Assembly: GCF_038022665.1 (NCBI RefSeq)
Contig: NZ_CP150629.1
Coordinates: 2,028,480 to 2,092,479, forward strand
Direction of reading: 5' to 3'
From: Methanolobus sp. WCC4
GTDB lineage: Archaea; Halobacteriota; Methanosarcinia; Methanosarcinales; Methanosarcinaceae
DNA: 64,000 nt
The notes beneath the pieces were generated by a model. That model had not been told where the DNA came from. It searched no databases and saw only the letters and a program-made list of their open reading frames with translations. A program made the position numbers and the translations under genes. Shown here in pieces: positions 34,617 through 42,896 of the stretch; positions within the stretch are counted from its first letter, which is position 1, and each line of letters starts with the position of its first letter.

Positions 34617-36017
34617 TCAGGAACCCTTCTCCATCTCAGCGAAATATTCTTTTGTCTCTGATATCACGACCTTTCTCAATGCTATGAGAGCTATCAGATT
34701 AGGGACAGCCATCAGACCATTGAATATGTCAGCCAGTATCCAGATGACATCCAGAGTAAGGAACGCTCCAAGCGCTACCATCAGTACATAGACAAACTTG
34801 AAAGGTAGTATGGCTTTCACACCAAATAGGAACTCGGTACAACGTTCAGCATAATAGTTCCATCCGAGAATGGTCGTAAATGCAAAGAACATCAGTCCGA
34901 CTCCCACCACATAGGTACCTGCATTTTCCAGTACGGATGTGTATGCATAGTTTGTCATATAGGCTCCGGCAAGTTCACCTTTCCATGAACCACTGATGAT
35001 GAGCACCAGTCCTGTCATGCTGCAGACGATAATTGTATCAAAGAAGGTCGCGGTCATGGAAATAAGACCCTGTTTTACCGGACTTGTGACCTTAGCTGCT
35101 GCTGCTGCTATGGGCGTACTTCCAAGTCCAGCCTCGTTAGAAAAGACACCTCTTGCCACACCAAGCTGTATCGCCATCATGATGGATGCTCCCAGAAAAC
35201 CTCCTGTTGCTGCTGTCCTGGTGAATGCCGACCTGATAACCAGGGCAATTGCAGAGGGGATCTGCTCAATATTCAGGAACAATATCAATAGCGAACCCAG
35301 CACATAGGCAGTGGCCATGGTCGGGACCACCAGTTGCGCTACTTTTGCGATACTCCTGATGCCACCAATTGTCACAAGGAATACCAGTATGGTGACAACT
35401 GCACCGGTGTAGATCACAGGGATATCAAATGTTATGTTCGCGGAATCTACAATAGCATTCACCTGGGTGAAGGTGCCTATTCCCATACATCCGACAAAGA
35501 TACCGAAAACAGCGAAGATCTTTGCGAGCAGGCCGCTGTAAGACCTGTCTGCAAGACCATTTTTTATATAATACATGGGACCGCCGGAGACCTGTCCCTT
35601 CTCATCGAAGGTCCTGTATTTTACCGAGAGCATGCACTCTGCATACATGGTTGCCATTCCAAAGAATGCAGCCACCCACATCCAGAACAAAGCACCGGGT
35701 CCTCCGGTCTTTATTGCTGTTGCAACACCCACAATATTACCAGTTCCCACCGTGGCTGCAAGTGCAGTGGTCAATGAACCAAAGCTGGTGATGTCACCCA
35801 ACGATCCTTTTTCAGGTCTTCCTGACAAGGTGACATATCTCAGGGCAAGGGGTAATCTGATGATCTGGAGAAAACCAAGCCGGAATGTGTAGAAGAATCC
35901 CGTTCCCACCAATAAGGCCAGCAATGGCGGACCCCATACTAAGCGGTCGATCTCTGTGAGATATGCAAGCATAGACGAATGATCCGGCAGATACCCTATC
36001 ACATCAAGTAAACCCAT
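34617..36017 (-). CDS. Alanine:cation symporter (AgcS/SSS-AGCS family)
   Basis: A 466-residue integral membrane protein of the alanine or glycine:cation symporter family, with about eleven transmembrane segments. Landmarks: WGPPLLALLVGTGFFYTFRL near the N-terminus, ALAATVGTGNIVGVATAIKT (sodium/substrate site) and FSNEAGLGSTPIAAAAAK. It would import alanine or glycine with Na+. Promoter and ribosome site overlap a perfect 10-bp inverted repeat, described separately. The gene ends 50 bp from the convergent small charged protein. Confidence 0.95.
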   Translation of the reverse strand: MGLLDVIGYLPDHSSMLAYLTEIDRLVWGPPLLALLVGTGFFYTFRLGFLQIIRLPLALRYVTLSGRPEKGSLGDITSFGSLTTALAATVGTGNIVGVATAIKTGGPGALFWMWVAAFFGMATMYAECMLSVKYRTFDEKGQVSGGPMYYIKNGLADRSYSGLLAKIFAVFGIFVGCMGIGTFTQVNAIVDSANITFDIPVIYTGAVVTILVFLVTIGGIRSIAKVAQLVVPTMATAYVLGSLLILFLNIEQIPSAIALVIRSAFTRTAATGGFLGASIMMAIQLGVARGVFSNEAGLGSTPIAAAAAKVTSPVKQGLISMTATFFDTIIVCSMTGLVLIISGSWKGELAGAYMTNYAYTSVLENAGTYVVGVGLMFFAFTTILGWNYYAERCTEFLFGVKAILPFKFVYVLMVALGAFLTLDVIWILADIFNGLMAVPNLIALIALRKVVISETKEYFAEMEKGS

Positions 36018-36020
36018 ACA

Positions 36021-36060
36021 TAACTCCGTTAAAGTTTATGAACGGAGTTACATATATAAG
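36021..36060 (-). promoter_or_regulatory. TATA box and inverted repeat covering the symporter ribosome site
   Basis: TAACTCCGTT (36021-36030) and AACGGAGTTA (36041-36050) are a perfect 10-bp inverted repeat with a 10-nt spacer. On the minus strand the proximal arm contains GGAG, the Shine-Dalgarno, and ends 3 nt before the ATG at 36017; a TATA-like TTATATATG lies at 36051-36059. It could be an operator or, if transcribed, a hairpin that blocks ribosome binding. Confidence 0.6.
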
Positions 36061-36093
36061 TATTTCATAAATTTCAGCTTTAATATCGAGATT

Positions 36094-37370
36094 ATCAAAT
36101 TAGCTCATCTTTTTCTCCATTCTAATTTGACAAGCTTTTTCTCACACATAATTTGCAAATGAATTTGGATTTTTGACCTTGTTTTGCAAATTTGCAATCA
36201 GCATCAATTGATAAACAACAAAGTTCATGGTAACATAGAGTTCTCTGCTTCCTTTTCTGATTGATCTAACATCAAATTTGAGAATATGCTTCACATGCTT
36301 GTGAAACCTTTCACAATCTTGTCTTGTCCCTTTTTTCTTCTGGAATTCTGCATCCTCCATGTTCTGATTTCTTAGATACATTCCAACTTGCTTTGACCTT
36401 CCATGTTTGTAGAGGAACTTCAATTTTCTGTTAAGTGGAAAGTGGGGGTCTCCCCCACTTTTCCACATCTTGTTCATCCAATGATTGATTCTCTCTATTC
36501 TTCCTTCCTCACTGACAACAGCATCAGAAGGAAGGGATATTGTAGGATTCACATTAAGATCATTCCAGATATCTGCGTAGTTAGTGAATGAATCATATGC
36601 ACCATCCAAAGCATATGAATCAACTTCAGGATTCAATCTTTTCAAGAACTCAATATGCTGTTCCAGTTGTGGAGAATCATGTGCCAGTCCCTTTGTATAC
36701 GTCATGTACAATGGACAAGTTCCGATTAATGTGATATGCGCTTTATCCATTTTACAGTTATAATGCGGATTATAATCACTATGCTTGTCGTACCTAGAAG
36801 CTTCAATAGGTGTTGAATCTGTTTTTAGGTCCTTTGAAGATGTTAGATCTAGTATTCTCGAAGCTACTTTTTGCATTATTTCCCGGAATCCATTTTCTCC
36901 TAACCTGTATTTCACAAAGTGGTGAAGTGTTGCTCCAGTTGGCATTGAAATATCATCGTTCGTATTAACAAAACGAAGAAGCAGAGCTTCTTCATCTGTT
37001 AGCGATGAGATAGTTTTGTCAAATGAGAGTTTTCTGAAACACATGACAATGGTGAGTTTTATCATAGAAGAAACACGATACTTGAAATGCCAGTCTTTAT
37101 TGGAATAGTAGTTGTTTTCAACATGCTGTGCGATATCATCGATATTAAGAGAATGTAGCAACCGGCAAATTGACACATTATCTTTACCAACGTAGTTTCG
37201 AATGGAGTCCTCAAAGAGGACTCCTTTATACACAGTACAAATATCCTCCATGAGACTGGCCAAATTTATACTATATGAATCTATTGACCTAGCTACTGTT
37301 TTTTTTGGGGGGGGGGGCGAGGTCTTAAAGAAAAAAGAGGTAAGCTTTTAAGTCAAAATTCTAATTTGAT
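36094..37370 (-). mobile_element. Insertion sequence with DDE transposase
   Basis: Bounded by a 10-bp inverted repeat: ATCAAATTAG at 36094-36103 and CTAATTTGAT at 37361-37370, total about 1.28 kb. A further internal copy (CTAATTTGA, 36122-36130) lies near the left end. No target duplication is obvious, so the ends are provisional. A T8-G11 homopolymer run is at 37299-37317 between the gene and the right end. Confidence 0.65.
36142..37263 (-). CDS. DDE transposase
   Basis: A 373-residue transposase with an intact DDE triad layout: first Asp in LKTDSTPIEASRYDKHSDYN, second in SYALDGAYDSFTNYAD, Glu in RQDCERFHKHVKHILKFDVR. The order and the C-terminal YVTMNFVVYQLMLIANLQNK fit IS5/IS1182-like or related groups common in methanogens. 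The start is TTG at 37263 or ATG at 37251. It appears full length. The group assignment is uncertain. Confidence 0.85.
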   Translation of the reverse strand: MASLMEDICTVYKGVLFEDSIRNYVGKDNVSICRLLHSLNIDDIAQHVENNYYSNKDWHFKYRVSSMIKLTIVMCFRKLSFDKTISSLTDEEALLLRFVNTNDDISMPTGATLHHFVKYRLGENGFREIMQKVASRILDLTSSKDLKTDSTPIEASRYDKHSDYNPHYNCKMDKAHITLIGTCPLYMTYTKGLAHDSPQLEQHIEFLKRLNPEVDSYALDGAYDSFTNYADIWNDLNVNPTISLPSDAVVSEEGRIERINHWMNKMWKSGGDPHFPLNRKLKFLYKHGRSKQVGMYLRNQNMEDAEFQKKKGTRQDCERFHKHVKHILKFDVRSIRKGSRELYVTMNFVVYQLMLIANLQNKVKNPNSFANYV

Positions 37371-37653
37371 GGACTCAATATCAAACTTTAGATATATCCG
37401 TCCCATCCTGATCCACAAAAATTGCCCTGATGCCAGAATCAATAGCAAGCATGTATAGATCTTCTTACAGGACAGATCCATATCTTAAAATAGTAGTGAG
37501 AGTAAACTTTATAAATTATAAGATATGACCTATAATAGGGAGAGGTGCAAATACAGAGCTTAGCGGGGGTGCTCTAAGTCTGTTCATTTGATCCGGATCC
37601 CCGATATAATCCAGAACAAACTGATAGTGTGAACTATAGGGGGAAGATAGGGT
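37371..37653. other. Region between the insertion sequence and the protease gene, with a possible gene remnant
   Basis: On the minus strand 37381-37466 could encode a protein end (LAIDSGIRAIFVDQDGTDIS) running to a TGA, with a stop upstream and no start, which would fit a broken gene next to the insertion. The remainder is the leader and promoter of the protease gene, including a possible TATA around 37510. Confidence 0.35.
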
Positions 37654-39765
37654 ATGTATGAACCCATCAGGAAACAAAAAGAGATATTAGAAGGGCTTAA
37701 GAAGGTCAATCCTGCTCTTGAGGTAAAATGGGATGAAAGGACCGGAAGTCCGAAAAGATTGAAAGGAATACTTACCAGTATCGGACAGCAGGACCCGGGC
37801 AGAGCTGCTTTCGACTTTATAGAAGCTAACAAGGGACTATTCTTATTAGATTCCGTTCAGAAGGAAATGGTCCTGAAAAGAATAGATACGGACAGGATAG
37901 GTGCAAAACATGTCCGTATGCAACAGGTCTACAAGGACCTGCCTGTATTCGGCAGCGAGCTCATTGTTCACATTGATGCCAACAGCAACATAAAGGGAAC
38001 CACTGGTAAACTGGTACCAGCTATCGATCTGCCTGATAAACCAAAGATAAGTGCTGAACAGGCGATGAAAGAGGTCCTTGGTGACCAGAAGGATAATGTT
38101 AAGAGCCATATCCATGCAGAGCCAAAACTCATGGTGCTGACCCAGTTCGTGGAAACACCGCATCTTGTCTGGCATGTGACCGTCAATGGTATGGACAAGA
38201 CACTTGCAGGTGATGATACACCTGCTAAATGGGAGTACTTTGTCGATGCACTGGATGGCAAGGTCCTCTGGAAGTTTAACAATGAACAGACACATACCAG
38301 CACCACGGGTTCAGGTATCGGAAGATACTCAGGAGCTGTTACTGTCAATACGGTACACGACCACGGTGCAGGAAATTACCTGCTGGAGGATCAGGGTGTC
38401 CCAACTTCTGCAAGGGTTGTCACACATGACGCAGACGGAGGATATCCACCTGCCGATGTTTCAGAGGATAATAATAACAACTGGTCAGCAGCAGCACAGG
38501 GACCGGATATCGACTGTCACCTCTACACGAGGATTGTCTTCGACTATTTCTTCACCGTACACGGACGTGACAGCTATGATGATGCCGGTGCCGACATGCA
38601 CATCTATGCGAACTGTGGTACCGACTGGAACAATGCATCCTGGAACGGCAGTTATGTCAAGATAGGAAACGGAGACGGAATACGCTACAGCCCTCTATGT
38701 GCACTTGACATCATTGCTCATGAGTGGACACATGCTGTGACCGAGTACACCGCCGGCCTTGTCTATAGCGGGGAATCGGGTGCCCTGAACGAATCCATGT
38801 CCGATGTATTCGGTTGCCTTATCGCAGGTAACTGGCTCTTCGGAGAGGATGCATGGTTGCTGGCTTCCGCACCTGGATCACGTAACCTTGAAGACCCGAC
38901 AAACGGAGGTCAGTATGACCCGACTGATCCTATAGACAGTGTTATTGCAGGTCATCAGCCGGACCATATGGACGATAAGTATACCGGTACAGCAGACTAT
39001 GGCGGAGTACACATAAACAGCGGTATAATGAACAAGGCCGCTTACCTTATCGCAACAGGTGGTACACACAGAGGTATCAGGATATGTGAAGGGCTAGGAA
39101 ACGATGTGCTTGGACTCCTGTATTACCAGGCGCTTACAACACACCTTGTCTCAAGTTCCGATTTCAGTGACATGAGAGATGCGGTACTGGATTCACTGGA
39201 TGACCTCTACTCGACCAACCCGCACTATTCCCGCTGGAGAGCAAGCATCATAAATGCATTTGCTGCTGTGGGTATCGGTACGGCAGTCACATGCCCGATA
39301 ACATGCTGGATAGCACCATTCATCTGTCCACCATCACCACATCTGGTATGCCCTCCATCACCTCGTTTCATGTGCCCGCCGGCACCGTATATCTGCCCGC
39401 CTGCACCTGACTTCGTGTGCCCACCATCTCCTATGATTGTATGTCCACCATCGCCATATGTTGCATGTCCACCGTCACCGGGGCTTTCCTGTCTGCCGGG
39501 ACCTGACCCACTGCCATATACACCTGAGATACGTGTGAGACATCCTGTCATCTCATTGAAGACGGACATAATAGAGATAGTCGGAATCGGTCCTGAGATC
39601 GCTGCACTCTTCAAGGCAAGGTCGATCTCGACCCTTGGTGAGTTCCTTAAGGCAACAGAGAACAAGAAGAACATCTCTGAACTTTCAGAGACCCTGGGCA
39701 TCTCAGCCACAAGGATCAACGACTGGAGAAAGAAGACACTGGTATTGCTTGGAGAAGTTAAGTGA
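37654..39765 (+). CDS. M4 (thermolysin-family) metallopeptidase with ten-cysteine Pro-rich repeat and helix-hairpin-helix tail
   Basis: A 703-residue zinc protease. Residues about 30-200 are FTP/PepSY-type propeptide. The catalytic domain has H356-E-W-T-H360, Glu380 (NESMSD) and His453 (GGVHINSG), matching thermolysin zinc ligands and the catalytic His. There is no signal peptide: it starts MYEPIRKQKEI. Residues 547-613 are a repeat of C-P-P-[SA]-P-x2-3 with ten Cys at 7-8 residue spacing. A DUF4332-like helix-hairpin-helix domain follows (IVGIGPEIAALFKARSIST). GGGGGAAG and TAGGGT precede the ATG. Its stop overlaps the GTG of the radical SAM gene. The Cys-rich segment is not part of known M4 enzymes that I recall. 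Confidence 0.9.
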   Translation: MYEPIRKQKEILEGLKKVNPALEVKWDERTGSPKRLKGILTSIGQQDPGRAAFDFIEANKGLFLLDSVQKEMVLKRIDTDRIGAKHVRMQQVYKDLPVFGSELIVHIDANSNIKGTTGKLVPAIDLPDKPKISAEQAMKEVLGDQKDNVKSHIHAEPKLMVLTQFVETPHLVWHVTVNGMDKTLAGDDTPAKWEYFVDALDGKVLWKFNNEQTHTSTTGSGIGRYSGAVTVNTVHDHGAGNYLLEDQGVPTSARVVTHDADGGYPPADVSEDNNNNWSAAAQGPDIDCHLYTRIVFDYFFTVHGRDSYDDAGADMHIYANCGTDWNNASWNGSYVKIGNGDGIRYSPLCALDIIAHEWTHAVTEYTAGLVYSGESGALNESMSDVFGCLIAGNWLFGEDAWLLASAPGSRNLEDPTNGGQYDPTDPIDSVIAGHQPDHMDDKYTGTADYGGVHINSGIMNKAAYLIATGGTHRGIRICEGLGNDVLGLLYYQALTTHLVSSSDFSDMRDAVLDSLDDLYSTNPHYSRWRASIINAFAAVGIGTAVTCPITCWIAPFICPPSPHLVCPPSPRFMCPPAPYICPPAPDFVCPPSPMIVCPPSPYVACPPSPGLSCLPGPDPLPYTPEIRVRHPVISLKTDIIEIVGIGPEIAALFKARSISTLGEFLKATENKKNISELSETLGISATRINDWRKKTLVLLGEVK
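39292..39492 (+). repeat. Codon-level repeat encoding the C-P-P-x-P cysteine array
   Basis: A 21-24 bp repeat (core TGYCCRCCR, followed by TCACC or GCACC) encodes Cys residues 547, 551, 558, 566, 574, 581, 589, 597, 605 and 613 of the protease. Seven units read C-P-P-[SA]-P; outer units are diverged (CPITC, CLPGP). Confidence 0.85.
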
Positions 39766-41111
39766 GCAACTTGAAAAACAGTCCGGGAGATGATCCCGGA
39801 AACTTTTCTATTTCAGATAGCTTTGAGCTTGTGCCATATTTCCCCTTCCGCATCAACAAAGAGGATGAACTATGGGTCATCAGGAACCCCCTGACCGGAC
39901 AGGAGAACGAACTGAACGAGGCCGCCTTCTGGATGCTCAAACTCTGCGACGGGTACAGGACACTTGATGAGATCATCAATGACATCTCCACCGCCTACCG
40001 GACCGACAGTGACACCGCATATGCCATGAGTGCACCCCTGCTTGAGAAACTCACCGGGGACGGAGTGCTATGGTGGCGCAAAGGAAGACTGAACTACTGG
40101 AAAGTACCTGCACCTGCCGGTGTTCTCTGGGACCTTACTTCAAGATGTAACCTCAGATGCAAGCACTGTGTCGTAAGTGCAGGAGAAGCAGGCAGGGATG
40201 AACTAAGCCTTGATGAATGCCACAGGCTGATAGACCAGTTCGCAGAGTTCGGTATCGGACAGCTTATCCTCAGCGGTGGTGAGCCAATGGTAAGAGAGGA
40301 CTTCTTCGATATTGCTGAATATGCTACTGAAAAAGGACTTCTGATACAGGTAGCCACCAACGGAACCCTGATAGATGAAAGTGCAGCACAGAGACTTGCC
40401 AGTATAGGAGCATCTACACAGGTGAGCTTCGATTCATCCGAGCCTGCCATCCATGATGATTTCAGGCAGCACTCTGGTTCGTGGCTGAGAACGAAGAAAG
40501 GTATAGAGCATCTGAAAAAGGCAGGTGTTCCTGTCACTCTAGCCGTGACAGTGACCACCATGAACATCGATGATGTCCCGCATATCTATGAAATGGCAAA
40601 GGACATGGGAGTGCAGACATTCCGCATACTGCCTTTTGTACCATTTGGACGTGGGAAGTACGCTGATGAACTGGAAGTATCGCCGGCGAGAATGGGTGAA
40701 CTGACAGAGTTCCTGCATTCTAAAAGGGATGAGGACGGTCTCAACATTGCACCAATGGAGTTCGAATGTACTTTCAGCCCTCCACCAGAACAGGGAATAG
40801 ATAATGATACCAGAATAGGATGTGACGGAGCCATATCATACTGTACTGTGAATTCAAGTGGAGAGGTACTTCCATGCAACTACTTCTCAGGAGCAGATGC
40901 AGAGAATATCAGGGAACATGATTTCAGATGGATATGGGACAATTCCCGTTTCCTCAACTATTTCAGGAGCCTGAAAGCAACTGACGTGAAGGGAAGCTGC
41001 CAGGAGTGTAGCTGGCTTCCTGTTTGCAGAGGAAGCTGTATTGCCGCCAACTTTGCACACGGGGACATGTTCCAGTCGAACTGTCACTGCTGGCTGGTTA
41101 ATGAAAAATGA
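39762..41111 (+). CDS. PqqD-fused radical SAM/SPASM peptide-modifying enzyme
   Basis: A 449-residue enzyme. Residues about 21-105 are a PqqD-like peptide-recognition domain (FELVPYFPFRINKEDELWVI, then LNEAAFWMLKLCDGYRTLDE). The radical SAM barrel has C129-x3-C133-x2-C136 (TSRCNLRCKHC) and the GGE motif (LILSGGEPMVRED). The C-terminal SPASM domain holds CTVNSSGEVLPCNYFSG and CQECSWLPVCRGSC. This layout is that of PqqE-like and RiPP maturases that cross-link or otherwise modify peptides. The GTG start overlaps the protease stop (GTGA), so the two are translationally coupled. No separate small precursor peptide is visible, which makes the protease tail the prime substrate candidate; that is inference. 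Confidence 0.9.
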   Translation: MSNLKNSPGDDPGNFSISDSFELVPYFPFRINKEDELWVIRNPLTGQENELNEAAFWMLKLCDGYRTLDEIINDISTAYRTDSDTAYAMSAPLLEKLTGDGVLWWRKGRLNYWKVPAPAGVLWDLTSRCNLRCKHCVVSAGEAGRDELSLDECHRLIDQFAEFGIGQLILSGGEPMVREDFFDIAEYATEKGLLIQVATNGTLIDESAAQRLASIGASTQVSFDSSEPAIHDDFRQHSGSWLRTKKGIEHLKKAGVPVTLAVTVTTMNIDDVPHIYEMAKDMGVQTFRILPFVPFGRGKYADELEVSPARMGELTEFLHSKRDEDGLNIAPMEFECTFSPPPEQGIDNDTRIGCDGAISYCTVNSSGEVLPCNYFSGADAENIREHDFRWIWDNSRFLNYFRSLKATDVKGSCQECSWLPVCRGSCIAANFAHGDMFQSNCHCWLVNEK

Positions 41112-41489
41112 ATTTCCGGCTCTGTAGAATTCCTGCCATTTAAACTCTAACACAGCAGGTCGCTTTGGTCAGATCGATATGGTCGATCGTAGCCCATGGA
41201 TAACTTGACCGATCCCGAAGGGTACGGCGAAGCCGGCGCTTTCCCATAAGAAGATACAGAATTATCTGCATAATGCATTGTACTTTCTTTGCAGGCATTC
41301 TGTAGAGATCTCAGTATAAATACAAGTATGTGGAAGCATCTTCTGTATAGCATCATAGGAATGTGCCGCCTTCGGCGGATGGTTATTTTGTTTTTAGTTT
41401 ATCGGTTGTTTTTATGGAAATTAAAAGAGCAATGTTGTTTCACTTATATAAACAGAATTTCTACGAAGATAATTTTCCATTTTATGATA
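41112..41489. other. Structured intergenic region after the radical SAM gene
   Basis: A 378-bp gap with no supported gene. It holds several short inverted repeats: GATCGA/TCGATC (41172-41188), CGGC-GAA-GCCG (41225-41235) and CCGCC-TTC-GGCGG (41366-41378). The first part is GC-richer than its surroundings. It could contain a small RNA or a long 3' region; this is speculative. Confidence 0.35.
41366..41400 (+). terminator. Possible terminator hairpin
   Basis: CCGCC (41366-41370), TTC loop and GGCGG (41374-41378) form a GC-rich stem, followed by the T-rich TTATTTTGTTTTTAG. It is 255 bp past the radical SAM stop, so it may end that transcript or a small RNA. Confidence 0.35.
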
Positions 41490-42227
41490 TCAATACAAAA
41501 CCCTGTCACACAGTGGAAGTTGTGACAGATAATGTATATTGCTACCTTCAAATGAGAACTGAAGCGGGAATACTTTTACACCTGCTTCCAGAGCCTTTTC
41601 GAAAGTATCCGCAAATGCAGGGTCAATGATACCGTTGGCCGTGAAACACTCCGCCTCCGGTCTGAGAACCAGTATGATCACCGCAGCATCATGACCTTCC
41701 GACCTTGCCTTTATCAGTTCCTCAAGATGACGCTTTCCACGCGTTGTCGGTGCATCCGGGAACGAGGCGACCCTGCCCCCTGCAAGTGTACAACCCTTGA
41801 CCTCGATCCATGTACTCTTCCCATCTTTCCGGACAAGATAATCAAGTCTGCTGTCCCCATATCTCTGCTCCGGCAGTATACTATCTGCGTTGCTCAGGTC
41901 ATCGATGATACCGTTCTCGATCACCCATCCGGATATCTGCCTGTGAAATGCGGAGTTGATGAGTATCCAGTTGTCACCGGACCTGCCAGCTATCATATCC
42001 CATCCGGTCTTCCTGTTCGGATTGCTGGCCTTGCGTAAAAGTACCCTGTTTCCGGGATAGAGTATATCCAGCAGTCTGCCTGGATCATGCACATGGACCT
42101 TTTCATGTGTTTTGATGCCATTGTTCTCTATCTCGACAATGGCAAGGAAACGGTTCGGACGTTCTATGAATGTACCTTCGGTGTCGATGTGGATATTGAG
42201 GACCTGTGGATGGGTGTTTGGGGTCAT
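41490..42227 (-). CDS. sfsA: SfsA family DNA/RNA nuclease-like protein
   Basis: A 245-residue SfsA: N-terminal OB-fold (TFIERPNRFLAIVEIENNGI, VHVHDPGRLLDILYPGNRVL) and a C-terminal PD-(D/E)XK-like domain (DYLVRKDGKSTWIEVKGCTL). Originally linked to sugar fermentation in E. coli; the fold predicts nucleic-acid binding or cleavage. The ATG at 42227 is favoured over an earlier in-frame ATG since it gives the usual N-terminus. It stands alone. Confidence 0.92.
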   Translation of the reverse strand: MTPNTHPQVLNIHIDTEGTFIERPNRFLAIVEIENNGIKTHEKVHVHDPGRLLDILYPGNRVLLRKASNPNRKTGWDMIAGRSGDNWILINSAFHRQISGWVIENGIIDDLSNADSILPEQRYGDSRLDYLVRKDGKSTWIEVKGCTLAGGRVASFPDAPTTRGKRHLEELIKARSEGHDAAVIILVLRPEAECFTANGIIDPAFADTFEKALEAGVKVFPLQFSFEGSNIHYLSQLPLCDRVLY

Positions 42228-42468
42228 GAATGCTTCTATGATTTGTGTGGATTCGATATAGAGGTTGTGTGAAGAGGATGAGGGACATATCTGTAGCATA
42301 TCATGTTCAATTGGTTATTGCATTAAGCAAGCAAGTATAAAATAATTCTAAAAAAGGAAAAGAATCATAGAAATTCAATTTGTTTTGATTTACATTATAT
42401 TAGTATAGAAATAAATTTTTATTCTATAAATATCAATATAAAATAGATGGTATGAGCAGAGGAACAAA

Positions 42469-42666
42469 ATGATGAAAAATATTGATTTTTTAAATTTTGC
42501 TGAGATAGGGATAGTTGAAATCTTAGTATCTTTGTTTGTTGCTGCATTAGTATGCATACTTTTAGAGAAAGTTGTGAAAACACTTTCGATTATAATTAAA
42601 ATTCTCCTCATGATTATAGGAGGACTAGTAACGCTCTACTTCTTGATGATGCTTAATGGAGTATAA
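42469..42666 (+). CDS. Small membrane protein
   Basis: Sixty-five residues with two transmembrane helices (IVEILVSLFVAALVCILL and IIIKILLMIIGGLVTLYFLM) separated by a short basic loop. AGAGGAAC precedes tandem ATGs at 42469 and 42472. It is alone in an AT-rich stretch. I do not recognise the family. Confidence 0.6.
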   Translation: MMKNIDFLNFAEIGIVEILVSLFVAALVCILLEKVVKTLSIIIKILLMIIGGLVTLYFLMMLNGV

Positions 42667-42896
42667 ACAAAAATAAGATAGATATACAAAGATACAAAAA
42701 ATTACTTGGAATATTCAATGTGAGTTAAGTATTCAATACCAAATTATCCTACTCAATAGTTGTTAACAGGTGTAGAAACCAAGAACATACTTATATCCTA
42801 AAAAACATTCAAATCTGAAATGAACTGGCAATCAATCTTCAATGAGCTATTTTCAGACATTTGTAAATAAAAAGAACGGCAAGTATCATAAACAAC

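Noticed and set aside
39292-39492. Repeat considered as a CRISPR-like or minisatellite element
   Set aside because: It is in frame inside a protease gene with codon-level variation keeping Cys and Pro, so it is a coding repeat.
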